64,000 bases of DNA from Alteromonas sp. KUL106. Lineage in GTDB: Bacteria > Pseudomonadota > Gammaproteobacteria > Enterobacterales > Alteromonadaceae. A model generated the notes under the pieces. That model was not told the DNA's origin. It searched no databases and saw nothing but the letters and a program-made list of their open reading frames with translations. Location: assembly GCF_009811415.1 (NCBI RefSeq), contig NZ_BLIG01000024.1, positions 1 to 64,000 on the forward strand, in the 5' to 3' direction. Shown in pieces: positions 36,757-45,695 of the stretch (the first letter of the stretch is position 1; the number at the start of each line of letters is the position of its first letter). Position numbers and translations under genes: made by a program.

Positions 36757-38091
36757 TTAGAAAACTGAGCGGTAAAACATCAGTGCGATGATCACTGGGC
36801 ACACGAAGCGTACGTACCAAGGCCAGATTTTCCAAAAGATGCTGTGCTCTGCGAACTCATCACCCTGCTTAAGTTCATCGAGTATTGCATCTCTGCGCCA
36901 CACCCAACCGGCGAAAATGCAAAGCGCTAGTCCAAGGAGCGGCTGACTGTATTCAGTGGTTAGTGCGATGACGAACCCGAACAAGGCGTCAAAATTCAAA
37001 ATAATGATGCAGCTCAGGGCAAAGATAACTGTCGCCATTAACAGCACCGCTTTTTTCCGTTGAAGACCTTTACTTTCTACCATGAAAGCTACCGGCACTT
37101 CTAACATTGAAATTGAAGACGTTACCGCCGCGATAGCCATTAAAGCGAAAAACGTGAAGGCAACGAAAAGCCCTACTGTCCCAATGGTGTCAAAGAGTGC
37201 TGGTAGTACTTTAAAAATCAGCGTGTCGCCTTGGATTAACGCGCCTTCTGGTGTGAAGATTTCAACGCCATTGTTTAGTGCAACATACATAGCGGGGATG
37301 ATAAGCATACCTGCTATCACCGCAACACCGATATCGACAAGCGCTACCGATGCGCCAATGCTAGGTAGGTTTTCATTTTTACTCAAGTATGAACCATAGA
37401 CCAACATGGTACCCACACCTAGCGACATTGAGAAAAATGCTTGTCCCATAGCATTAATTAATAAGTCTGGGTCTAGAACACGGGAGAAGTCAGGCACCAA
37501 GTAAGCAGACCAACCTTCGATAGCACCCGGCTGCAAGCTGACATAAACAATCAAAGCAAGAATCAATATGACCAAAGTAGGCATCAGTCGCACTGACCAC
37601 TTTTCAATGCCAGACTTAACGCCGCCAACCACGATAAATGCGGTTAACCCCATGAATAAAAAGCAGAATATTATGTTACGCGTAACTGAAGAGGTAAGTA
37701 ACCAGTCGCTTGCGCTCGTTAAACCCACCATATTAACGGCGGCATCGGCGAAATAAACTAGCATCCATCCGCCAACAATCGCATAGAATGCCAGAATAAG
37801 TGACACGGTAACGCAGCCCCAAATACCCGTTAGCCTTCCAATGAAGTTACCTGAAATTTTGCCTAATGCATCAACCATATTTGAACGCGAACTGCGTCCT
37901 ATGATGAGTTCAGCCATGAGCACGGGGTAAGCAAGTACAAAAGCGAGAAGCAGGTACACTAGAACAAACGCCGCGCCACCATTACTTGCTACTTTTGTGG
38001 GAAACCCCCAAATATTACCCAGTCCGACTGCTGAGCCTGCCGCTGCTAGCACGAACCCTATTCGAGAGGAAAATTCGCCTCTGATAGCCAT
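36757..38091 (-). CDS. Sodium-dependent neurotransmitter-symporter family (NSS/SNF) transporter
   Basis: A 444-residue membrane protein with about 11 helices. The N-terminal REFSSRIGFVLAAAGSAVGLGNIWGFP is the NSS signature; the unwound TM1 region binds sodium and substrate as in LeuT. Bacterial members import amino acids (for example tryptophan, leucine or alanine) with Na+. Here the substrate cannot be deduced. An AAAGGGAA ribosome binding site precedes the ATG. It lies between the prc terminator and nhaC. Confidence 0.94.
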   Translation of the reverse strand: MAIRGEFSSRIGFVLAAAGSAVGLGNIWGFPTKVASNGGAAFVLVYLLLAFVLAYPVLMAELIIGRSSRSNMVDALGKISGNFIGRLTGIWGCVTVSLILAFYAIVGGWMLVYFADAAVNMVGLTSASDWLLTSSVTRNIIFCFLFMGLTAFIVVGGVKSGIEKWSVRLMPTLVILILALIVYVSLQPGAIEGWSAYLVPDFSRVLDPDLLINAMGQAFFSMSLGVGTMLVYGSYLSKNENLPSIGASVALVDIGVAVIAGMLIIPAMYVALNNGVEIFTPEGALIQGDTLIFKVLPALFDTIGTVGLFVAFTFFALMAIAAVTSSISMLEVPVAFMVESKGLQRKKAVLLMATVIFALSCIIILNFDALFGFVIALTTEYSQPLLGLALCIFAGWVWRRDAILDELKQGDEFAEHSIFWKIWPWYVRFVCPVIIALMFYRSVF

Positions 38092-38131
38092 GTTGTTTCC
38101 CTTTATTATTGTTTTAATAATTTATAGACAC

Positions 38132-38164
38132 AAAAAAAGGGCTGGCCACAGACCAGCCCTTTTC
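38132..38164 (-). terminator. Terminator of the msrC-proQ-prc operon
   Basis: GGGCTGG (38139-38145) pairs with CCAGCCC (38153-38159). On the minus strand the stem is followed by a run of seven T, ten bases after the prc stop. Confidence 0.92.
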
Positions 38165-38173
38165 TCTAATCAC

Positions 38174-40216
38174 TTAATTTCTTGTGATAGCGTAACGGCC
38201 TGTTTCGATCATATCGAATGTAATGTTGGCTGCCTCATCCAAGAATGGATCTAATTCTTCCATATCATCAGGTAGGTCGTCCAATGTTGTGACCGTTTCC
38301 ATTCCCATTCGCTGTAAACGTTCGTTAGCACGAGCAAGCGACTTCTCTTCCGCTTCTTTCTTCTCTGCTTCACGTACAGACTTAACTAATGAAATGAAAT
38401 TTTTGTCTTTATTTTCTTTGTATTCTTTAATGTCGTCATAAATGTATGAAAACTCGGGATTTTGTAGAATACGTTTGTTGTGTTTAGCTGTCAGCACGTC
38501 TAATGCAGCAGTACCATCAGCAAACGTTGTATAGTTCGCACGATTGATACTATCCCAAGGTAAAGCATTTTCGGCTTGAGATTCGCCCCATTCTGCCGGG
38601 TCTACCGCAGATGGATAAAGAATGTCAGGAATAACACCCTTGTGCTGAGTACTTCCTCCATCAATACGATAGAACTTAGCGATAGTAAACTGAACACTGC
38701 CTAAAGGATTATCATACAGGTCGTAAATTTTACCTAAACCGCGATGTTGCTGTACTGTCCCTTTCCCGAAGGTTTGTTCACCTACGATAAGTGCACGGTT
38801 GTAATCCTGCATCGCTGCCGCAAAAATTTCTGATGCAGATGCGCTATATCTATCAACCAATACGGTTAGCGGGCCATCATAAGCCACTTCGCCGTCAGTA
38901 TCACGGTTAACGCTAACTTTGCTTTGGCCGTATCGAATTTGAACCACCGGGCCTTTTTCAATAAATAAGCCTGTAAGTAATGTTGCTTCGGTAAGAGAGC
39001 CACCGCCATTACCGCGCAAGTCTACGATAACGCCTTTAACGTTTTGCGCTTTCAAGCTTTCTATTTCTTTAGCAACATCCATACTAAGGTTGTTGTAAAA
39101 ACTTGGAATGGTAATAACACCTAGCGGCTCTCCAGCGTGTGGGCCCGTCTCGGGCACATACACTTCAGATTTGGCTGCTCTGTCTTCTAATTTGATTTTA
39201 TCGCGGGTTAGGCTGACGACTGAGGTTGTCTTAGCGTCACTAGCACCTTTTTCAACCTGCAAACGAACGGTACTTCCCTTAGGCCCTTTAATAAGCTCTA
39301 CAACCTCGTCCAAGCGCCAACCTATTACATCGACAAACTCTTCGTCGTCTTGAGCTACACCAACAATTTTATCTTCTGGCTTAATCGCACCTGACTCATC
39401 GGCTGGGCCGCCAGGCACAACACTTTTAATTACCGTGTAATCATCTTCGCTTTGCAACACAGCACCAATGCCCTCAAACGACAAATTCATATCCATTTGA
39501 AAGCGTTCCGCATTGCGAGGCGACAAATAACTGGTATGGGCCTCTATGGTACGAGCAAATGCATTCATAGCAGTCTGGAAGACGTCTTCGCTTTTCGCCT
39601 GCTTGGTGCGCTTAATGGCTCTCGTGTAGCGCTTGGTAAGAAGCTCTTTAGCCTCTTCCCAAGTTTTGTCAGTAAGGATAAGGTTCAACGCATCGTATTT
39701 AACGCGTTGACGCCAAATTTCATCAAGCTCAGCCTCACTTGCAGGCCACTCTGCGTCCTCTCTGTCATAAAAGAATTTATCGCCTTCTTTCTCAAAGTCG
39801 AATGGTCCCTTTTCTAACAGTGATAATGCATATTCGTAACGCTCAATGCGACGTTTCGCACTGACGTTATACATATCATAGGCAACTGAAAGGTTACCCT
39901 TACTTAGGGCATCATCGAACAACGTGCGGTATTTCTCAAAACTGACAACATCAGACAACAACAAAACTTGTTTATTGTGATCTAATGAGTCGACGAAGCG
40001 TTGGTAAACTCTAGCAGAGAGCGCATCATCCAACGATATTTCCTTGTAGTGCGCCCGAGTAAAAAGCGCGCTTACTCGCTTAGCCGCAACACTGTGTTGA
40101 GATTCCTGCTGTAAGATAGGAAGCTCGTCTACATCTGGTGTTGACGTAACTGCGCCTGCTCCTACCCCAACGGTAAGAAAAGCACTGGCAATGGAAATTC
40201 GAAGGATGTCTCTCAT
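38174..40216 (-). CDS. prc: Tail-specific protease Prc (C-terminal processing peptidase)
   Basis: A 680-residue periplasmic Ser/Lys protease that degrades proteins by their C-termini and regulates peptidoglycan hydrolases. It has a signal peptide (about 1-23), a helical N-terminal region, a PDZ domain (about 240-325; SFEGIGAVLQ) and the S41 catalytic domain with the dyad Ser460 (YSASASEIF) and Lys485 (TFGKGTVQ). These match Ser452/Lys477 of E. coli Prc (682 residues). It begins 3 bases after proQ, and its ribosome binding site lies in the end of proQ. The proQ-prc order is as in E. coli. Confidence 0.97.
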   Translation of the reverse strand: MRDILRISIASAFLTVGVGAGAVTSTPDVDELPILQQESQHSVAAKRVSALFTRAHYKEISLDDALSARVYQRFVDSLDHNKQVLLLSDVVSFEKYRTLFDDALSKGNLSVAYDMYNVSAKRRIERYEYALSLLEKGPFDFEKEGDKFFYDREDAEWPASEAELDEIWRQRVKYDALNLILTDKTWEEAKELLTKRYTRAIKRTKQAKSEDVFQTAMNAFARTIEAHTSYLSPRNAERFQMDMNLSFEGIGAVLQSEDDYTVIKSVVPGGPADESGAIKPEDKIVGVAQDDEEFVDVIGWRLDEVVELIKGPKGSTVRLQVEKGASDAKTTSVVSLTRDKIKLEDRAAKSEVYVPETGPHAGEPLGVITIPSFYNNLSMDVAKEIESLKAQNVKGVIVDLRGNGGGSLTEATLLTGLFIEKGPVVQIRYGQSKVSVNRDTDGEVAYDGPLTVLVDRYSASASEIFAAAMQDYNRALIVGEQTFGKGTVQQHRGLGKIYDLYDNPLGSVQFTIAKFYRIDGGSTQHKGVIPDILYPSAVDPAEWGESQAENALPWDSINRANYTTFADGTAALDVLTAKHNKRILQNPEFSYIYDDIKEYKENKDKNFISLVKSVREAEKKEAEEKSLARANERLQRMGMETVTTLDDLPDDMEELDPFLDEAANITFDMIETGRYAITRN

Positions 40217-40219
40217 ATT

Positions 40220-40888
40220 TTACGACCTCTTGGAGCGTGCCAAACGTAAAGCGTCTGCGTTTACTTTAACTACCATACCTGAGTCTAATTGTACGTGAAC
40301 GCCATCTTTAGCAACTTCGGTAATGACTGCCGGCATCGGTGCTTTACCTAGCTTAACAGTAACTTGTGTCCCTTGCTGTAAATCGCTTTCTGTCAATTTC
40401 GCAGGTGGTGTAGTGTTTGGTCTGCTATTTTTCGGTTTAGTTCCGCGCTTAGTATCAGCTTGGTCCGAATTTGCAGATTTTTCACCTTTCGGGCGATTAA
40501 ATTGACGTTTATCTTTGCGCTTTGGCTGTTGAGCTAGCTTAGCTTTGCGCTTTTCAGCCGCCTTTGCTTTGCTTTCTTCTAACTGTTGATGCGCGTGATC
40601 AGCATGCTCTTTTTCAATTGCGTCACCTTCTACACCGTCTAGGTCTACGCGATTCACACCTTCTTTGATGCTATGAAGATAGCGCCAACTATTAGTGTAA
40701 TGACGAAGTGTAGAACGAAGAAGCGTTTTGCTTACGCGTTCTTCTTCCTCTAAACGTGCGGCAAGATCTTGAAAAATACCGATCTTAAGTGGGCGGGCCT
40801 CGCCTTCAATGCTAAAACATTTTGGAAAGGTCTCTGCAAGGAAAGCTATTACTTCCTTACTGTTGGTAAACTTCTCTGGTGATTCCAT
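40220..40888 (-). CDS. proQ: RNA chaperone ProQ (FinO family)
   Basis: A 222-residue global RNA-binding protein that stabilises structured sRNAs and mRNA 3' ends. The N-terminal FinO domain (about 1-120) has FTNSKEVIAFLAETFPKCF and LRHYTNSWRYLHSI. A basic, disordered linker rich in Lys/Arg/Pro (about 110-160) joins it to a C-terminal Tudor/Hfq-like domain (KLGKAPMPAVITEVAKDGVHV). The length is close to E. coli ProQ (232). It is followed by prc after 3 bases and preceded by a small acidic gene after 16 bases. Confidence 0.96.
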   Translation of the reverse strand: MESPEKFTNSKEVIAFLAETFPKCFSIEGEARPLKIGIFQDLAARLEEEERVSKTLLRSTLRHYTNSWRYLHSIKEGVNRVDLDGVEGDAIEKEHADHAHQQLEESKAKAAEKRKAKLAQQPKRKDKRQFNRPKGEKSANSDQADTKRGTKPKNSRPNTTPPAKLTESDLQQGTQVTVKLGKAPMPAVITEVAKDGVHVQLDSGMVVKVNADALRLARSKRS

Positions 40889-40904
40889 TAACTTTCTAAA
40901 TTAT

Positions 40905-41195
40905 TCAAGAGATTTCATCGTTACTTGCATCATCCCAAGTTGCCAGCGTGTGGTCAACCCAATCAAGCAATTCGTCGTCATCTATTTCTAATAAATGCTT
41001 ATCTTGTTGCCAAGATTCCCATGCGTAGTGCAAAATTTGTTCTAAACGCTGTGTTTCAATATCTTCTTCCGCATTGTCATAAATAGCGTGCAGGATAAAA
41101 TTTAAACGCTCAGATGCCTCATCTGGGTCATCATGAAAGTCTTCCATATCCTCGAACGTAGATAAAACAACGTGTATATCGACACTGGATTTCAT
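40905..41195 (-). CDS. Small acidic hypothetical protein between msrC and proQ
   Basis: A 96-residue, very acidic protein (many Asp/Glu; DMEDFHDDPDEASERL, IDDDELLDWVDHTLATWDD). It has no signal peptide, membrane segment or Cys. It starts 2 bases after the msrC stop and ends 16 bases before proQ, so it is in the same operon. I do not recognise the family. In E. coli no gene sits between msrC and proQ, so this is a lineage-specific insertion in a conserved block. The strong charge suggests a small regulatory or protein-binding role, but nothing shows it. Confidence 0.8.
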   Translation of the reverse strand: MKSSVDIHVVLSTFEDMEDFHDDPDEASERLNFILHAIYDNAEEDIETQRLEQILHYAWESWQQDKHLLEIDDDELLDWVDHTLATWDDASNDEIS

Positions 41196-41197
41196 AA

Positions 41198-41653
41198 TTA
41201 TTTCTGCGAATCCATAAGAATTTGAGCAATTTCAACAAGCCCTTTTTCGTCTTCTTCTGAAAAACGTTCAAACACAGGGCTATCAATATCAAGCACACCA
41301 ACAAGTACATCATTGAGCACGAGTGGTACCACGATCTCAGAATTTGACGCGGCATCGCATGCAATGTGACCTTCAAACTGATGAACATCCGCAATGCGCT
41401 GAACGGTTCGAGTGCTTGCGCTTGTGCCACAAACTCCCTTTCCTAACGGAATGCGAATACAGGCGGGCTGTCCTTGAAATGGCCCGAGTACCAACTGCTC
41501 TTCTTTAAAAAGATAAAAGCCTGCCCAATTAACCTCTTCAAGGTTGTTGAAAAGTAGCGCACTGATATTGGCCATATTAGCGATAAGATCGTGCTCGCCA
41601 GAAACCAAGCTCTTCGCTTGGGCTACCAGCTGAGTATACTGTTGTTCTTTCAA
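41198..41653 (-). CDS. msrC: Free methionine-(R)-sulphoxide reductase MsrC (GAF domain)
   Basis: A 151-residue GAF-domain enzyme that reduces free Met-R-sulphoxide. The three catalytic/resolving cysteines, C65 (PACIRIP), C75 (GVCGTSA) and C99 (HIACDAASNSEI), keep the spacing (10 and 24) of E. coli MsrC (YebR). The start is TTG at 41653, supported by AGGAAA a few bases upstream; no closer ATG is available. It is the first gene of the msrC-(acidic protein)-proQ-prc operon. Confidence 0.95.
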   Translation of the reverse strand: MKEQQYTQLVAQAKSLVSGEHDLIANMANISALLFNNLEEVNWAGFYLFKEEQLVLGPFQGQPACIRIPLGKGVCGTSASTRTVQRIADVHQFEGHIACDAASNSEIVVPLVLNDVLVGVLDIDSPVFERFSEEDEKGLVEIAQILMDSQK

Positions 41654-41665
41654 ACGTATTTCCTG

Positions 41666-42382
41666 CTATTGAACAATGTTAAAAGACACACTAACCCGCG
41701 CTTCTATGCGTTCTTGACCGGGGAGAGACATAGACATGTCTTTGGCGAAGGCTTCCGCGCGCATTACTGGAATCGGCATATTGCCACCAGATTCAGAGAT
41801 TGCAACTACTTCACCTACTTCAACCCCTAATTCTTTAGCCAATAAGCGTGCACGTTGCTTTGCGTCTTTCACCGCCGCGATTAGTGCTTTTTGATATGCG
41901 TTACCTTCTGCGACTGAAATAAAGTTAAATTGCTGGATACGGTCAACGCCTCTTTTCAATACTCCATCTAGCACTTTATCATACGTTTCAAGGTCGGTAG
42001 AGGTGACTGATATATCGCGAGACAGAGTAAAGCCTTCTTGCTGACGCCCCTGAGGTGAATTGATATAGCGAGGCTGGAGGCGCACTTGCATACTTTGAAT
42101 ATGCTTCTCCTCAATACCCTCGCTGAGTAAAAACGTTACGATTGACCTTAAATCAGAATCTAGCTGAGTATTGAGTTTGCTAACAGTATTGCCTTCTTCT
42201 TCGACTACAAGCGTCACCGAATAGGCATTGGGTGTAACTTCTACAGCACCTACTCCTTGAACATTGATTACAGCATCCTGTGCAGCGTGTGCCGAAGATA
42301 CTGCTGAACAAAAAAAGACTACAGCTGAAGCAAACAGCGTCTTTGCCATCATGTTGTGTTTAATTCGCGTGAACGATTTCAT
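41666..42382 (-). CDS. SIMPL-domain (DUF541) exported protein, YggE-like
   Basis: A 238-residue periplasmic protein with an N-terminal signal sequence (MKSFTRIKHNMMAKTLFASA, cleavage about 34 after AHA). The SIMPL domain follows, with INVQGVGAVEVTPNAYSVTL and LSRDISVTSTDLETYDKVLDGVLKRGVDRIQQFNF. E. coli YggE, of this family, limits oxidative stress; the molecular action is unclear. An AAGGAA sequence supports the start. It lies 12 bases upstream of msrC and might share its transcript, which would fit an oxidative-stress link. Confidence 0.9.
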   Translation of the reverse strand: MKSFTRIKHNMMAKTLFASAVVFFCSAVSSAHAAQDAVINVQGVGAVEVTPNAYSVTLVVEEEGNTVSKLNTQLDSDLRSIVTFLLSEGIEEKHIQSMQVRLQPRYINSPQGRQQEGFTLSRDISVTSTDLETYDKVLDGVLKRGVDRIQQFNFISVAEGNAYQKALIAAVKDAKQRARLLAKELGVEVGEVVAISESGGNMPIPVMRAEAFAKDMSMSLPGQERIEARVSVSFNIVQ

Positions 42383-42531
42383 AAAGATTCCTTGTTTAAT
42401 ACCGTTTGATTTCGTTATACAAAGGATAAGTGTCGATTACTGAACAGTTTATGAATAGTAGCAATGCACAAAGATTAGCACTGAACTGATATGAAAAGAG
42501 AGGTTACTTCGCCGAAATGCGGTTTTTACAC

Positions 42532-42557
42532 GGCAAACCCGAAACGGGTTAAGCCGC
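42532..42557. repeat. Hairpin between aminotransferase and SIMPL genes
   Basis: CGGCAAACCCG (42532-42542) pairs with CGGGTTAAGCCG (42546-42557) around a three-base loop, with a small internal irregularity. No T-run follows on either strand, so it is not a clear terminator. The role is unknown. Confidence 0.5.
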
Positions 42558-42661
42558 TCGTATGGGGAGTTAAAAAGCCAAACGTTTAACTGACAATTTG
42601 GTTAAACGGTTTGGCCACAACTAATTCAAAAAAAATGTGCTTATGAATGCGTGCGCTTTGC

Positions 42662-43783
42662 CTATTTGAGCACAGTGCTCAATGCGGCAAGACAATGGTC
42701 TATATTACGAGGCTTGCAAGCATATCCCATGAGACCAATTCGCCACACCTTACCTGCGTGATCACCTAATCCCGCGCCTATTTCCAGATTGAAATCTTCG
42801 AGCAGTTGCTTGCGAATGGCAGCGTCATCTACTCCATCTGGAATTTTAACTACATTCAGCTGTGGTAAACGGTAACGCTTGTCTACAGTTAGTTCTAAAC
42901 CAATTTCACTTAAGCCTTGCGCCAGTTTTTCGTGGCCTAAAGCATGTCGCTGCCACGCATTTTCTAAGCCCTCTTCTTTTAAAATAAGAAGCGCCTCATA
43001 CATCGCGTACATACTGTTGACTGGCGCGGTGTGGTGATAAGCACGTTTCGCACCTTGCCCCCAGTAGCCAACGATTAAATTCATATCTAAAAACCAGCTT
43101 TGGACTTTCGTTTTGCGGTTTTGAATAACATGAACCGCCTTATCACTGAAAGAGACCGGCGAAATTCCAGGTACACAGCTTAAGCATTTTTGTGAACCAG
43201 AGTAGATCGCGTCAATTCCCCAGCCGTCAACATCCAGTTCAATTCCACCAAGCGAGGTAACCGCATCAACAATGCTTAAACAATCATATTTTTTTGCTAG
43301 TTCGCAAAGCGCTTTAGCTTCATTGCGAACGCCCGTTGATGTCTCCGCATGGACAAAAGCAAGCACCTTTACATCCGGATTAGCTTTAAGCGCATCCTCG
43401 ACAGCATTCAGATCGGTTTGCTCGCCCCATGTATTGTTGATGGTTATGGCTACTCCACCGCAGCGCTCAACATTTTCAACCATGCGATTACCGAACACAC
43501 CATTAATGCACACGAGCACTTTGTCACTAGGTTCAACTAAATTAACGAAGCACGCTTCCATTCCCGCTGAACCCGGTGCCGATATTGGCATAGTAAGCGC
43601 GTTTTCAGTTTTGAATGCATACTGTAATAGCTGTTTTGTCTGATCCATTAACTCGATGAATAAAGGGTCGAGGTGACCGAGCGTAGGTCTGGCCATGGCA
43701 TTCAATATTCGAGGGTTAACATCGGATGGTCCTGGTCCCATCAAGGTACGTTCAGGGGGTATAAATGTTGAAAACGATTGCAT
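42662..43783 (-). CDS. Class V aminotransferase (serine/alanine-glyoxylate type)
   Basis: A 373-residue PLP enzyme. The N-terminal LMGPGPSDVNPRILNAMARPTLGHLDP is typical of alanine/serine-glyoxylate aminotransferases and the PucG group. The Schiff-base lysine is K199 in YSGSQKCLSC, and TSTGVRNEA and IVDAVTSLGG complete the PLP pocket. It probably transaminates glyoxylate with alanine or serine; a purine-related (S)-ureidoglycine role is another possibility. An AGGATGG sequence precedes the ATG. It is apparently monocistronic. Confidence 0.9.
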   Translation of the reverse strand: MQSFSTFIPPERTLMGPGPSDVNPRILNAMARPTLGHLDPLFIELMDQTKQLLQYAFKTENALTMPISAPGSAGMEACFVNLVEPSDKVLVCINGVFGNRMVENVERCGGVAITINNTWGEQTDLNAVEDALKANPDVKVLAFVHAETSTGVRNEAKALCELAKKYDCLSIVDAVTSLGGIELDVDGWGIDAIYSGSQKCLSCVPGISPVSFSDKAVHVIQNRKTKVQSWFLDMNLIVGYWGQGAKRAYHHTAPVNSMYAMYEALLILKEEGLENAWQRHALGHEKLAQGLSEIGLELTVDKRYRLPQLNVVKIPDGVDDAAIRKQLLEDFNLEIGAGLGDHAGKVWRIGLMGYACKPRNIDHCLAALSTVLK

Positions 43784-44147
43784 AATCCATCCTCATTTTT
43801 GTAAAGGGCCTGTTTTTATATTTGGAATCATGAATGTAAACCATGACTTTTGACGTCATACTACAAGGATAATAAAAAGGAACAACAGGCTGTTTTGAAC
43901 ATAATTAATATGAATGAAAGCGTAACTGTATATTGCAATTTTAATATACTTATAAGATCCGACCTGCTAAAGGCAACATGCGGCAGTTAGAGAGAAAAGT
44001 TTTCTGAAATTTTTTGGCCAAAATCATCACATCCGACCAGTATTTAATTTGTTGATATATCGAGTAATAATCATTAACTCGATTGAATGGTGCCATTGTA
44101 AGATAAATTTCACATAAAAATTGTTTATAAAATAAACAGAGATATTC

Positions 44148-44153
44148 TATAAT
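44148..44153 (+). promoter_or_regulatory. -10 box (TATAAT) of the small RNA candidate
   Basis: A perfect TATAAT lies seven bases before the presumed RNA start. A TTGTTT further upstream is too far (21 bases) for a standard -35, so promoter strength is uncertain. Confidence 0.4.
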
Positions 44154-44159
44154 CACAAC

Positions 44160-44260
44160 TCGTTTAAAGTATTTATTTAAACTCTCCCTGTAAAAGTTAG
44201 CGCACGGCTCAGCAATGAGCCATTCCCCTAGGCCCGGAACTTACGTTCTGGGCATTTTTT
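44160..44260 (+). ncRNA. Candidate orphan small RNA (~100 nt)
   Basis: On the plus strand, a TATAAT at 44148-44153 precedes a ~100-nt segment that contains a hairpin GGCTC-AGCAAT-GAGCC (44206-44221) and ends with a strong terminator hairpin (44232-44253) plus T-run (44254-44260). No protein frame lies downstream; the next gene converges on it. This fits an independent sRNA. I do not recognise an Rfam family. It could alternatively be an unlinked terminator relic. Confidence 0.5.
44232..44260 (+). terminator. Rho-independent terminator of the small RNA candidate
   Basis: GCCCGGAAC (44232-44240), loop TTAC, GTTCTGGGC (44245-44253) with one G-T pair, then ATTTTTT. The T-run is on the plus strand only, so it does not serve the minus-strand gene ending at 44299. 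Confidence 0.85.
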
Positions 44261-44298
44261 ATGGTGCGATAAAGATCAACACGCCCGTACAATCAACG

Positions 44299-44823
44299 TT
44301 AATCATCAATTGGCTTCAACGATGTTTTGTACGTATTAGCGTTTTCTACATAGTGTGCAGCGGAAGCTCTGAGTTTGGGCTCTACATTTTCATCCAGAGT
44401 TCGAATCACTTTACCTGGCGCACCTACGACTAAACTGTAGTCAGGAATTTCCATGTTTTCAGTAATAAGTGCGTTAGCGCCAATAATGCAATACTTACCA
44501 ATTTTCGCGCCATTTAGCACAACAGCATTAATGCCTACTAGGGAGAAATCACCAATCTCACATCCGTGAAGCATCACCTTATGGCCGACCGTTACCCCTT
44601 CACCCAATATCAAAGGAATTCCCGCATCAGTGTGTAATACACTTCCGTCTTGGACATTAGTATTTTTACCAATAGTTATTTTATCCATATCGCCACGTAG
44701 CACCGCGTTAAACCAAACGCTGGAGCCGGCTTTCAGTTCTGTGTTGCCAATAACATGCGCACCGGGTGCAATAAACGCACTCTCGTGAATATCTGGTGAA
44801 ATAGAACCTAACCTGTATCGCAT
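44299..44823 (-). CDS. Gamma-class carbonic anhydrase family protein (left-handed beta helix)
   Basis: A 174-residue hexapeptide-repeat protein of the YrdA/CaiE group. The repeats run from about 15 to 140, and three His residues, H64, H81 and H86, sit at the positions that bind the metal between subunits in gamma-carbonic anhydrases. Activity of this bacterial group is often undemonstrated. A TAGGGAA ribosome binding site precedes the ATG. It is the last gene of a group with tesB (10 bases upstream) and the kinase. Confidence 0.93.
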   Translation of the reverse strand: MRYRLGSISPDIHESAFIAPGAHVIGNTELKAGSSVWFNAVLRGDMDKITIGKNTNVQDGSVLHTDAGIPLILGEGVTVGHKVMLHGCEIGDFSLVGINAVVLNGAKIGKYCIIGANALITENMEIPDYSLVVGAPGKVIRTLDENVEPKLRASAAHYVENANTYKTSLKPIDD

Positions 44824-44833
44824 AATCGTTTCC

Positions 44834-45694
44834 CTATTCGTCTACTTTTCTCATTAACCCTTCTTGCATAGTTGAAGCGACAAGTTCACCACTTTGATTG
44901 AAGATTTGTCCGCGAACAAGTCCTCGTGAACCACCGCTAAAGGGACTTTCCATTGCATATAGCATCCATTCATTCATATTAATTGGGCGATGAAACCACA
45001 TGGCATGGTCAATAGTTGCAATACGAAGTGACTTGTCAGTTACCGCAACGCCGTGAGGTTGCAGCGAAGTGCTAAGAAAATGATAATCTGATGCATACGC
45101 CAACGCTGCTTGATGCACAGACAGTTGTGCATTCATTGTATCTCTTGCTTTCAGCCAAATATAACGAGTGGGTTCACGCTTAGCAGAATGGTATGAATTG
45201 GCCGCGTCGACTGTGCGAATGTCTACCGGTTTATGGTAGCTCAATGCTTCTTGCATAGGGCGCGCTATTTTATTGAAATTCGCCTCATAAAACTCTATGT
45301 CAGATTGTACGTCTTCCGGCGGAGGCACATCTGGCATGGTCGGATTTTGATGCTCCATTCCTTTTTGTGGAACTTGGAAAGACGCTGTCATATAAAAAAT
45401 ATTTCGGCCATCTTGAATAGCTTTTACACGACGTGCAGAGAAACTTCGTCCATCTCGTACTATTTCCACGTCATAAACCACAGGCTTTTTGGCGTCACCT
45501 GGCAGCAAGAAGTAAGTATGGAATGAATGTGCCACCCTATCTTCTGCCACGGTTTTGTAGGCTGCTGCCAATGCTTGTCCTAAAACCTGTCCGCCAAATA
45601 ACGCTCTAAAGCCTAAATCCCAACTCTGACCTCGATAAATTTCAGCTTCCACTGTTTCGAGTTCAAAAAGTGACGATAGTTTAATTTCAGACAT
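44834..45694 (-). CDS. tesB: Acyl-CoA thioesterase II
   Basis: A 286-residue double-hotdog thioesterase that hydrolyses medium- and long-chain acyl-CoAs. It has the N-terminal [17 protein letters not shown] and the C-terminal part with [16 protein letters not shown] (about 230) and [16 protein letters not shown], all typical of TesB. The start at 45694 is chosen: it lies directly after the kinase stop and gives exactly the E. coli length (286); the longer frame from 45712 would overlap the kinase gene. It is co-directional with the gamma-carbonic anhydrase gene 10 bases downstream. Confidence 0.95.
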   Translation of the reverse strand: MSEIKLSSLFELETVEAEIYRGQSWDLGFRALFGGQVLGQALAAAYKTVAEDRVAHSFHTYFLLPGDAKKPVVYDVEIVRDGRSFSARRVKAIQDGRNIFYMTASFQVPQKGMEHQNPTMPDVPPPEDVQSDIEFYEANFNKIARPMQEALSYHKPVDIRTVDAANSYHSAKREPTRYIWLKARDTMNAQLSVHQAALAYASDYHFLSTSLQPHGVAVTDKSLRIATIDHAMWFHRPINMNEWMLYAMESPFSGGSRGLVRGQIFNQSGELVASTMQEGLMRKVDE

Positions 45695-45695
45695 G

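Larger units (their letters stand above)
43784..44298. other. 515-base intergenic region with a small RNA candidate
   Basis: AT-rich on the left with no credible protein gene (the longest frame, 68 codons on the minus strand, has no family features). The right half holds the promoter-like TATAAT and two hairpins described as an ncRNA candidate at 44160-44260. Confidence 0.6.

Noticed and set aside
42532-42557. Hairpin as a terminator of the aminotransferase or SIMPL gene
   Set aside because: Neither side has a T-run; it is recorded as a repeat only.
43950-44156. 68-codon minus-strand frame in the intergenic region
   Set aside because: No ribosome binding site of note, no family features and AT-driven composition.
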